Source: Gammaproteobacteria bacterium (GTDB lineage: Bacteria > Pseudomonadota > Gammaproteobacteria > Eutrophobiales > Eutrophobiaceae). From it: a stretch of 7,394 nucleotides of DNA. Where the stretch lies: assembly GCA_009843675.1 (NCBI GenBank), contig VYCZ01000431.1:1-7394 (forward strand), read 5' to 3'. Each line of letters starts with the position of its first letter. The stretch's first letter is position 1. The notes beneath the pieces were generated by a model that was not told the DNA's origin, made no database searches, and saw nothing but the letters and a program-made list of their open reading frames with translations. The translations under genes and the position numbers were made by a program. Below are positions 1-5,643 of this stretch, piece by piece.

Positions 1-38
1 CCGTCAAGCCGGTGGACAGCCGGGAGACAGACGCATGA
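1..38 (+). CDS. C-terminal end of an upstream gene (partial, unidentified)
   Basis: Reading from base 3, a short open frame ends V-K-P-V-D-S-R-E-T-D-A and stops at TGA 36-38. This stop overlaps the ATG at 35-37 as ATGA, the classic arrangement of translationally coupled operon genes. That overlap is the only support: eleven residues are too few to assign a family. The cluster context suggests another pilus or secretion component. Another frame also runs into the window but stops only near base 100, giving a long overlap, so it is less likely. Confidence 0.4.
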   Translation, partial: VKPVDSRETDA

Positions 39-544
39 TTTCCGTTCATCGACTGGTCGGGCGCTGCGGAAAATGGATGATTGCCGCCTTTATCATCATG
101 TCTGAATGGTGCTTTTCAGCCGACGGGCAACAATTCGGAAGATTGTTCACCACCCCGGAACAGCGGCAACGGTTGCAGGAGTTGAGAGAGGAGCACAGAC
201 AGACATCGGACAGCCGCAAAGGAACGGAAACGGAATCCCGGGAAATGACCGGCGGGTATCCAGCCCGACACTCAAAGACCGGGATGTCCCTCGGGCCGGA
301 TGATCCGTCCGTAATCACCCTCAAGGGCCTGATTTACAGGAACGACGGTGCGCGCATGGCATGGATCAAGGCACAGGAAGGCCCCGCGGCGCTGGATTAC
401 CGGCAACTGCAAACCGGGGAGGCGCCGGATGACGGCTTTTCCATAAGCGTGCCCGTGCGCGGACAATCCGTGAAGCTCAAACCGGGCCAGTCCTGGCACC
501 CGGAATCCGGTGCGGTGACTGATTTGGGGGATATTGCGCCTTGA
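35..544 (+). CDS. Exported small protein with VxLKPGQ C-terminal motif, probable pilus/T2SS accessory
   Basis: The 169-residue product starts with a signal peptide: basic residues (R6, R10, K13), a hydrophobic stretch at about 14-26, and a likely cleavage site after F-S-A near residue 29. It should therefore be periplasmic. Residues 30-95 are polar, charged and probably flexible. The C-terminal part (about 98-165) begins ITLKGLIYRNDGARMAWI and ends with SVKLKPGQSW. This recalls small beta-rich proteins encoded beside pilus or type II secretion genes, where a 'G.v.R.dG...W.nG' strand pair precedes 'V.LKPGQ'. I recognise that pattern but cannot name the family with certainty; a loose GspB/PilP-like role is inference. 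The start is supported by GGGAG at 22-26, eight bases before ATG. The frame is open upstream, so a longer form is not excluded. The stop overlaps the next start as TTGA. Confidence 0.8.
   Translation: MISVHRLVGRCGKWMIAAFIIMSEWCFSADGQQFGRLFTTPEQRQRLQELREEHRQTSDSRKGTETESREMTGGYPARHSKTGMSLGPDDPSVITLKGLIYRNDGARMAWIKAQEGPAALDYRQLQTGEAPDDGFSISVPVRGQSVKLKPGQSWHPESGAVTDLGDIAP
526..543 (+). promoter_or_regulatory. Ribosome binding site that fixes the TTG start at 541
   Basis: GGGGGA at 526-531 lies nine bases before TTG 541-543. An in-frame TGA at 520-522 blocks any earlier start. The next in-frame ATG lies inside the hydrophobic helix (residue 24), which would destroy the membrane segment. TTG at 541 is therefore almost forced as the start. 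It overlaps the previous stop (TTGA), so translation is probably coupled and the rare start may keep expression low. Confidence 0.6.
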
Positions 545-3357
545 GTTCTGTTTTCCCCGGTACTCTTCCCGGCCCGCGGTCAGCGCAGGGGGCGGCGCTG
601 CTGGCCTTTATGCTGGCGCTGATAGCGGGTTCTTCCTGGCTGTTGTTGTCGGACCTGAACGGGCACACGCAGGTCTATAACCGGCGCGCCGGCAGCGGAC
701 TGGCGTTGAACCAGGCAAAACAGGCCCTGTTGTCCTATGCGATGAACTATCCCGACCTGCGCGCCAACCCGGAGAAAGGTCCGGGGTTTTTGCCCTGTCC
801 GGACCGGAACAACGACGGCAGGCCGGAAACGAACTGTGCCGAGAGTACCGGAACCACCCTGGGCCGGTTGCCGTTCGCCATCCTGGGACTGGATGATCCG
901 CGGGACAGCAGCGGCGAACGGCTATGGTATGCCTTGTCGCCGGATTTCAGGAATACCCGGTCCAACCACGCGGTTATCAATAGTGAAACGCCGGGACAGT
1001 TCAGCGTCGATGGAAGGAATGATGTGGTGGCTGTAGTCATGGCGCCGGGGCCGCCGGCCGCACACCAGTACCGGCGTCCGGGCAATGATGCCGCCGATTA
1101 CCTGGAAGGGGATAACGCCAGTGTTGCCGATGGCAGGTTTTCTGCCTTTGCAGGCAATGATCAAGTAGCTGTCATCACCCGCGCGCAGTTGATGGCGGTA
1201 GTGGAACGGCGCGTGCTCAATGAAGTTCGCGCAGTGCTGGCGCGTTACCGGGCCGATCAATCCGCTTACCCCCGGCCGGCGCCGTTTGCCGACCCCCATG
1301 CCGATAACCGGGTATTACGCGGCTCCCATACCGGGAGCAATAATGCGGGCATGCTCACGGACACGCGCAGGGATTTCCTTGACTGGGGAGTCGGCGCCCT
1401 TGACCTGGTCAGGAACGTTACGGACGGCTCCAGCGCCGTAGTGCAAACGGTGAGTAGGAGCACGCTGGAACTGCGAGGTCCTGAGACTGGGGTGGAAAAC
1501 GATTTTGACAGGAGGGACATCTATTTTATCGAGTTGCGCGGGCTTGCCGGTCACCTCACGGCTACGGCCGGCGCCGGCAGTTCCGGACTCATCCTGAAAG
1601 ATACGGCGCGGGATTTCAGGGAGTTGGGCGTAATACCCGGTGACGTGGTGGAAAACCTGGGTGACGGCTCAAGCGGTACCGTCTCGGCCGTTGAAAGGAC
1701 GGTATTGACGCTGGGCAGGCTAAACGGCGGTATGGAAAATGATATTGATTTCGGTGAGGACTACCGCCTGCGCAGTAATACGGGGACAGCCGGTCCGGGC
1801 AGCGCCGGCCTGACCCTGGCGGACCCCGCGGCCGATTGTATTGCCCTGGGGATAGCCGGCGGGGACCTGATGGAGAACCTCAGTGACGGTTCAATCGGCC
1901 GTGTCGGCAATGTGGCCGGGCCGACCATACTGACCGTTAATGCCCTGCGTTTCGGCCGTGATAATAAATTCAGGGAAAATGACGTTTACCGGCTGCCCCG
2001 TTATAACGCAGGCAACAATACCAGGAAAGGATTACTGCCGGTACATGAACCCGGCAAGGTATTTCCAACCGGCTTCAATGTGGAGTGGAGGGTAAACGTC
2101 GATAACAGGGCGATCACGGGAATTGCTCCGGATACCCATCCCGGTTATGCCGCGGCAGTGACGCGCTCGCTCATGTCATCGGCGGATGCAGGCGCGATCC
2201 GCGTCAACCCGGAAGACGGCTATTGCGCCTGGCTCAACGTCCGGGTGGTCGATTGCATCGGCATCAGCGAGACGGCGCCCATCCTGGAAGGGGTTGCAGC
2301 TTCAGGGTCATCCGCGACCGTGTTGAATGATGCTGCCGTGGATTTCATTTCAGCCGGGATAAAGCCGGGAGACCTGGTTGATGAACCATACATGGCGGTC
2401 GTCTCCCGTGTTGCATCATCCGCGAGAATGAACGTGGCGCAGGTGACTGCCGCGTCCCGTTCCCCGGCCCCGGGCGAAAACTATCAGATGCGTCTCGCCA
2501 CCCGCTTATTGAGCGGCGCGGCCGGAGCATCCACAGGGGACCGGCTGGAGGATCCGGGCATGGACTTCGGCCCGGCGGGCGTGCGACAGGGGGACGTCGT
2601 GGAGAACGTGACAGACGGTTCCTTCGGCCTGGTTGCCAGGGTCAATGGCTCGACCGTAGAGACGACGCTATACGGCGGGCGCGACAACTCGTTCAGGGCG
2701 GGCGATGAATACAATGTGTACTACGGCTATGTAAACCGGCGCCGGTACCGCTTCAACCTGGGTTACCAGGGAGAACCGGTTACCCGTTCAAGCGGCGGCG
2801 CGCGGCGGCGCGACGTATGCCTGGGTTACGGAACCGATTGCAGGGGCGCCCCGACTCCCGCGCGCCTGCCGTATCGCGGGCGCGCCGCCGCAGGGACGGC
2901 TGTTTCCGGTACGCCCCTGGTGCTCATCGAGGACCTGGACGATGCGGACGTAGTAACCCGGACCGGTTTGACGATTCCACCGGGGGGCGCGGCAGGTTCC
3001 ATCCGCACGACCGGTATGGATTACTACCTGGCCGAAGGTTCCGGTGAACTGCCGTCCTGGTTCATAAAAAATAAATGGCACCACCTGGTTTACATCGCTT
3101 ACGGCGCCGGTTTTGCACCCGGCGGCAGCGGTCATTGCACGGCCGGAGCGGATTGCCTGGTCGTTCAGGGACGCACCGATGATGCGGAAGCGCTGGTGGT
3201 CTCCGCCGGGATGGCGCTGGCGGACCAGGATCGTTCCACCGGTTCGATCACGGATTATTTTGAAGGGGAAAATGCAAGCTTGGCCGGTGACGATGTCTTC
3301 ACCGCCGCTGACATAACGGAAACTTTCAACGATCAGGTCGTGATTATTGCGCCGTGA
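541..3357 (+). CDS. Giant pilin-like (GspK/PilX-type) protein with duplicated pilin domain and five inserted repeats
   Basis: The product has 938 residues. The N-terminus has a short basic leader and a hydrophobic helix (about 17-36) beginning Q-G-A-A-L-L, like a class III or GspK/PilX-type signal. There is no Glu at +5 after G17, so it is not a major pilin. Residues 54-214 form a first pilin-type unit: an ALLSYA helix, LPCPDRNNDG at 84-93, GRLPFAILG at 108-116, LWYAL at 128-132, VVAVVMAPG, then DYLEGDNAS at 186-194 and NDQVAVITR. A second unit starts near 225 (VLNEVRAVLARY, YPRPAPF) and ends only at 840-938 (WFIKNKWHHLVYIAY, DYFEGENAS, FNDQVVIIAP). Between them lie five degenerate repeats of about 70 residues (261-331, 345-410, 418-485, 585-652, 658-727). 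Expected location is inner membrane or extracellular pilus tip, with the bulk outside the cytoplasm. Family-level recognition is firm; tip or adhesin function is inference. Confidence 0.85.
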   Translation: MSSVFPGTLPGPRSAQGAALLAFMLALIAGSSWLLLSDLNGHTQVYNRRAGSGLALNQAKQALLSYAMNYPDLRANPEKGPGFLPCPDRNNDGRPETNCAESTGTTLGRLPFAILGLDDPRDSSGERLWYALSPDFRNTRSNHAVINSETPGQFSVDGRNDVVAVVMAPGPPAAHQYRRPGNDAADYLEGDNASVADGRFSAFAGNDQVAVITRAQLMAVVERRVLNEVRAVLARYRADQSAYPRPAPFADPHADNRVLRGSHTGSNNAGMLTDTRRDFLDWGVGALDLVRNVTDGSSAVVQTVSRSTLELRGPETGVENDFDRRDIYFIELRGLAGHLTATAGAGSSGLILKDTARDFRELGVIPGDVVENLGDGSSGTVSAVERTVLTLGRLNGGMENDIDFGEDYRLRSNTGTAGPGSAGLTLADPAADCIALGIAGGDLMENLSDGSIGRVGNVAGPTILTVNALRFGRDNKFRENDVYRLPRYNAGNNTRKGLLPVHEPGKVFPTGFNVEWRVNVDNRAITGIAPDTHPGYAAAVTRSLMSSADAGAIRVNPEDGYCAWLNVRVVDCIGISETAPILEGVAASGSSATVLNDAAVDFISAGIKPGDLVDEPYMAVVSRVASSARMNVAQVTAASRSPAPGENYQMRLATRLLSGAAGASTGDRLEDPGMDFGPAGVRQGDVVENVTDGSFGLVARVNGSTVETTLYGGRDNSFRAGDEYNVYYGYVNRRRYRFNLGYQGEPVTRSSGGARRRDVCLGYGTDCRGAPTPARLPYRGRAAAGTAVSGTPLVLIEDLDDADVVTRTGLTIPPGGAAGSIRTTGMDYYLAEGSGELPSWFIKNKWHHLVYIAYGAGFAPGGSGHCTAGADCLVVQGRTDDAEALVVSAGMALADQDRSTGSITDYFEGENASLAGDDVFTAADITETFNDQVVIIAP
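922..1182 (+). repeat. Pilin-type C-terminal unit, copy A (protein-level duplication)
   Basis: Codes for residues 128-214 of the 938-residue protein. It runs LWYALSPDF, then VVAVVMAPG, then DYLEGDNAS, then NDQVAVITR. The same order of elements recurs at the end of the protein (copy B). The similarity is at protein level; the DNA has diverged, so this is an old duplication. Confidence 0.6.
1321..1533 (+). repeat. Inserted GD/NVTDGS-type repeat 1
   Basis: Codes for residues 261-331. Landmarks shared with the other copies are MLTD, RRDF (276-279), GV (283-284), NVTDGS (292-297), GVENDF (317-322) and D-I-Y (326-328). This copy lacks the usual GD before the V of 'VRN', having LD instead. Similar 'L-D...DF...GV..GD.V.N.TDGS...V' modules occur in phage structural proteins and bacterial surface proteins, from general knowledge of the pattern. 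Confidence 0.65.
1573..1770 (+). repeat. Inserted GD/NVTDGS-type repeat 2
   Basis: Codes for residues 345-410. It is one of the best-preserved copies: GSSGLILKD, RDF (357-359), GVIPGDVVENLGDGS (363-377), GGMENDIDF and EDYRL (406-410). It follows repeat 1 after about 13 residues, so repeats 1 to 3 are nearly tandem. Confidence 0.7.
1792..1995 (+). repeat. Inserted GD/NVTDGS-type repeat 3
   Basis: Codes for residues 418-485. Landmarks are GSAGLTLAD, GIAGGDLMENLSDGS (437-451), GRDNKF (472-477) and NDVYRL (480-485). The usual DF pair is replaced by DC (432-433). Confidence 0.7.
2293..2496 (+). repeat. Inserted repeat 4, degenerate (lost DGS core)
   Basis: Codes for residues 585-652. It keeps GSSATVLND, VDF (600-602), GIKPGDLVDE (606-615) and GENYQMRL (645-652), but the N-x-x-DGS loop is missing and replaced by a shorter segment. 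It is separated from repeat 3 by about 100 residues that belong to the pilin-type host domain (LLPVHEPGKVFPTGF, and a CAWLNVRVVDC pair of cysteines at 562 and 572). Confidence 0.6.
2512..2721 (+). repeat. Inserted GD/NVTDGS-type repeat 5
   Basis: Codes for residues 658-727. Landmarks are DRLED, MDF (674-676), GVRQGDVVENVTDGS (680-694), GGRDNSF (712-718) and AGDEYNVY (720-727). This copy and repeat 2 share the GDVVEN core exactly, which supports a common origin within the protein. Confidence 0.7.
3079..3354 (+). repeat. Pilin-type C-terminal unit, copy B (protein-level duplication)
   Basis: Codes for residues 847-938. The order LVYIAYGAGFAPGG, ALVVSAG, DYFEGENAS, FNDQVVIIAP mirrors copy A at 922-1182 (LWYALSPDF, VVAVVMAPG, DYLEGDNAS, NDQVAVITR). 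It closes the second pilin-type unit and the protein ends directly after it. Confidence 0.6.
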
Positions 3358-3376
3358 AGCGGATTTGGACAGGGAC

Positions 3377-4123
3377 ATGCCGGTGAAACAAAGAGGATTT
3401 TCGTTACTGGAACTCGCCATTGCGCTGATGATCGTCGCTCTGCTTCTGGGAGGGATGCTCAATCCCCTCGGCGCCGCCCTGGAAACAAAACAGCGGGCCA
3501 GGGCGGAGCTTCAACTGGAACGGATCAGGGAAGCCTTGACGGGATTCGCCATGATAAACGGTTATCTCCCCTGTCCGGCGACAACCACCGATCCTGACAG
3601 CGGCAGGTATGGTCTTGAAGACGCAGCCTGCGACAGCGACCCGGTTGCGGAGGGATACCTGCCCTGGCGCACCCTGGGAGTGCCGGAAACGGACCCGTGG
3701 GGGTTGCCGAGGAGCGCCGCTTCCGACCCGTTCAACGGCTATTGGCGTTACCGGGTCGATCGCAATTTCAGCAATTCGGGAGCGTTGGTCACCATAAAGA
3801 CCGCGCAGGCCGAGAACCTGACCATCGTGGACGCACGAGGCATGCTGCTGACTGCGCCGACGGAGACCCCGGTGGCGATCATCTATTCCACCGGCGCAAA
3901 CATGGCGCAGGATGGAGAAAACGCCCGCTTTGAAGGGGCGCCCTGCGGGAACCCCGGTGGTTATGACGCAGGAGGGGGCATGTCATGCCCCGACGGTGAG
4001 CCCTTGTACCAGGGTGGCGATGTATCCGGAGCCGGCAGCGCCGCCGCGTTTGACGACATGCTGGTGTGGCTGTCACGGCCGCGCCTGTTCAACAGGATGG
4101 TTACGGCAGGCCGGTTGCCGTGA
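3377..4123 (+). CDS. Type IV prepilin-like protein with LPCP motif
   Basis: The 248-residue product has a textbook prepilin leader: MPVKQRG|FSLLE, cleaved and methylated by prepilin peptidase after G7, with Glu at +5 (E12), then a hydrophobic helix to about residue 34. The globular part has GYLPCPAT (62-69), GYLPWRTLG (93-101), DPWGLP (106-111), WRYRVDRNF, PVAIIYSTGAN (165-175) and FDDMLVWLSR (225-234). These elements match the pilin-type units of the 938-residue protein before it. Four cysteines (66, 85, 190, 204) could form disulphides outside the cytoplasm. ATG 3377 is chosen because it gives the usual short leader; a GGA at 3367-3369 is a modest ribosome site. An in-frame TTG at 3347 would overlap the previous gene and lengthen the leader to 17 residues. 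The role is a minor pilin or pseudopilin. Confidence 0.88.
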   Translation: MPVKQRGFSLLELAIALMIVALLLGGMLNPLGAALETKQRARAELQLERIREALTGFAMINGYLPCPATTTDPDSGRYGLEDAACDSDPVAEGYLPWRTLGVPETDPWGLPRSAASDPFNGYWRYRVDRNFSNSGALVTIKTAQAENLTIVDARGMLLTAPTETPVAIIYSTGANMAQDGENARFEGAPCGNPGGYDAGGGMSCPDGEPLYQGGDVSGAGSAAAFDDMLVWLSRPRLFNRMVTAGRLP

Positions 4124-4881
4124 ATATGTTCACGATAGCCTATTTTACCCTCCTTGAAGCCATCCGCTGCCGTTTGCTCATTGCAGTGATTGCAGTCGTG
4201 GCCGCAGCGTTCGGCCTGGCAGAGCTCCTGGGCGAATTAAGCATCACGGAGACCAGGCAGGCACAGGCGTCCATAACGGCCTCTTTATTGCGGGTTTTCT
4301 CGATTTGCGCCACCTGCCTGTTTGTTATAAGCAGTGTCCTGAGGGAGCAGGACGACAAGGGTCTGGAACTGATCCTGTCCCTGCCCCTGCCCAGGCACGC
4401 GTACCTGTTCGGTAAAACAGCCGGATTTGCAGGTTTCTCATTATGCGTTGCTGTCCTTGCTGCCCTGCCGTTGTTCCTGTATGCCCCCGCCGTAGCGGTC
4501 GGCTGCTGGATGCTCTCCCTGTTCTGCGAACAGCTGTTGCTGGCCGCCTTCAGCCTGCTGTGCCTGCTGGCATTTGCCAATATCAGCCTGGCTTTCACGT
4601 CAGCCATGGCATTTTACCTGTTGTCGCGCAGCATGGAGGCGCTACGCCTGTTAAGCGCTGCCCCGGTCCTGGTATCCGACGCCAATTCACAGGTCTTCAT
4701 GAATTTTCTGGTGAACGCGCTGGTATTGCTGCTGCCCGACCTGCACACGTTTACTCGTAGCGAATGGCTGGCCTACGGGGTCGATGCCGGCGCCGTGGGG
4801 GCAGTATTGATCCAGACCCTGGTTTACCTGCCCGTCCTGCTGTCCGGCGGCCTGTTCGACCTGTACCGGAAGAACCTGTGA
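4120..4881 (+). CDS. ABC-2 type transporter permease
   Basis: The 253-residue product is a polytopic inner-membrane protein with about six hydrophobic segments (roughly 19-38, 56-74, 101-121, 130-152, 153-168, 225-246). After the second segment it carries REQDDKGLELILSLP (75-89) followed by RHAYLFGK (92-99). This is the cytoplasmic coupling region typical of ABC-2 permeases ('RE...G..E.LLS.P..R..Y..GK'). It should pair with the ATPase encoded at 6491-7216. The substrate is not visible. GTG 4120 overlaps the previous stop as GTGA and has CAGG at 4107-4110 nine bases upstream; ATG 4126 is an equally possible start two codons later. Placement directly between prepilin genes suggests a role in pilus or secretion function, as with the PilH/PilI transporter of Myxococcus, but this is inference. 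Confidence 0.88.
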   Translation: MNMFTIAYFTLLEAIRCRLLIAVIAVVAAAFGLAELLGELSITETRQAQASITASLLRVFSICATCLFVISSVLREQDDKGLELILSLPLPRHAYLFGKTAGFAGFSLCVAVLAALPLFLYAPAVAVGCWMLSLFCEQLLLAAFSLLCLLAFANISLAFTSAMAFYLLSRSMEALRLLSAAPVLVSDANSQVFMNFLVNALVLLLPDLHTFTRSEWLAYGVDAGAVGAVLIQTLVYLPVLLSGGLFDLYRKNL

Positions 4882-4890
4882 GGGTGACTG

Positions 4891-5577
4891 ATGAACGGTA
4901 GCCCCCATATCTCAGCAAGACCGCTGTCAACGGTCCCGCTTCCGGTCCTGGCGGTACTGATCGCCAGCCTGGTAATCCAGGTGTGCTGGAGTTATGCGCA
5001 ACCCCGGGCGGCGGCAACGGCTGAATCCCTGCCGGACGCACCCGATACCGGGCTGCTGCGCCTGTACGGCCTGGGAGAACCGGATACGCTGGCGAAAATC
5101 CTGATGTTATGGCTGCAGGCTTTCGACAATCAACCCGGCGTCAGTATTCCATTCGCAAGGCTGGACTATGCCAGGGTCATAAACTGGCTGGACGCGCTGC
5201 TCGACCTGGACAGCCGTTTTCAATACCCGCTGCTGTCCGCCAGCCGCGTGTACACGCAAACGCCGGATGACGCCGGGAAGCGGCAAATGCTGGAATTCGT
5301 CCACCGGCGCTTTCTGGAGGACCCCGACCGCCGCTGGCCCTGGATGGCGCATGGGGTTTATGTCGCAAAACATCGCATCAAGGATCTGCAACTGGCCTTG
5401 AAATACGCCAACGCCCTGCGCCTGAACGTGAGCAGTGACGCGGCGCCCCCTGGGCAACACAAATGGAGATATTCGTACTGGAAGACCTGGGCGAGATCGA
5501 GAGCGCCCGAATCATTATCGGCGGCCTGCTGGCAAGCGGCAGACTGGCAGGCAACGACAATGAACTGCAATTCCTGA
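4891..5577 (+). CDS. Membrane-anchored periplasmic protein, frameshifted near its C-terminus
   Basis: As read, this is 228 residues. It has an N-terminal membrane anchor (about 16-35) and then a helical soluble part expected in the periplasm, with landmarks LLRLYGLGE (55-63), AKILMLWLQAFDNQPG (68-83), QYPLLSASR (111-119), DPDRRWPWMAHG (144-155) and AKHRIKDLQLALKYA (159-173). The helical pattern looks TPR-like. I recognise it as a conserved uncharacterised family next to ABC/prepilin genes, without a known function. GAGGG at 4880-4884, six bases before ATG, supports the start; it begins nine bases after the permease stop. From residue 187 the reading turns into low-quality sequence (for example KWRYSYWKTWARSRAPES), while the good continuation lies in another frame (5445-5639). 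The natural product is probably about 249 residues, and the 228-residue version is a broken form. Confidence 0.75.
   Translation: MNGSPHISARPLSTVPLPVLAVLIASLVIQVCWSYAQPRAAATAESLPDAPDTGLLRLYGLGEPDTLAKILMLWLQAFDNQPGVSIPFARLDYARVINWLDALLDLDSRFQYPLLSASRVYTQTPDDAGKRQMLEFVHRRFLEDPDRRWPWMAHGVYVAKHRIKDLQLALKYANALRLNVSSDAAPPGQHKWRYSYWKTWARSRAPESLSAACWQAADWQATTMNCNS
5446..5450 (+). other. C5 tract at the frameshift point
   Basis: Five consecutive C bases sit exactly where good coding moves from the frame of 4891 to the frame one base earlier. With six C the frame runs D-A-A-P-P-W-A-T-Q-M-E-I-F without a break. A true one-base deletion, a sequencing or assembly error in the homopolymer, and ribosomal or transcriptional slippage are all possible. 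The sequence alone cannot separate them. Confidence 0.65.
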
Positions 5578-5630
5578 AAAGCAAACTGGCGGAACTGCAG
5601 CAAGGCAATAACCGGCTTCCGGCCGGAATT

Positions 5631-5635
5631 GGAGG
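5631..5635 (+). promoter_or_regulatory. Strong ribosome binding site for the prepilin at 5644
   Basis: GGAGG lies eight bases before ATG 5644. It decides for this ATG against the in-frame TTG at 5629, which would overlap the ribosome site itself. It is the best Shine-Dalgarno match in the window and suggests that this prepilin is translated more strongly than its neighbours. Confidence 0.75.
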
Positions 5636-5643
5636 ATAACAAT

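Larger units (their letters stand above)
5445..5639 (+). pseudogene. Displaced C-terminal part of the gene at 4891 (other frame)
   Basis: Reading from 5445 gives A-P-W-A-T-Q-M-E-I-F-V-L-E-D-L-G-E, then E-S-A-R-I-I-I-G-G-L-L-A-S-G-R-L, and later ELQFLKSKLAEL, ending at TAA 5637-5639. This is amphipathic helical sequence of the same style as the first 186 residues. The stop falls four bases before the next ATG (5644), as expected in a packed operon. It lacks its own convincing ribosome site before the internal ATG 5463, so it is better read as the true ending of the 4891 gene than as a separate gene. One added C in the tract at 5446-5450 would join both parts into 249 residues. Confidence 0.75.

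Noticed and set aside
1321..2721. Repeats considered as a DNA-level tandem array or mobile element
   Set aside because: The copies share protein landmarks but little nucleotide identity, and there are no flanking terminal repeats or transposase. They are old protein domain repeats.
3347..3376. TTG 3347 as start of the first prepilin
   Set aside because: It would overlap the previous gene by 11 bases and give a 17-residue leader, while ATG 3377 gives the usual seven-residue basic leader ending in Gly.
2788..3462. 224-codon open frame on the minus strand
   Set aside because: It lies opposite the end of the 938-residue gene and the start of the next prepilin, both with clear family motifs. Its translation shows no recognisable motif and is a typical GC-rich shadow frame.
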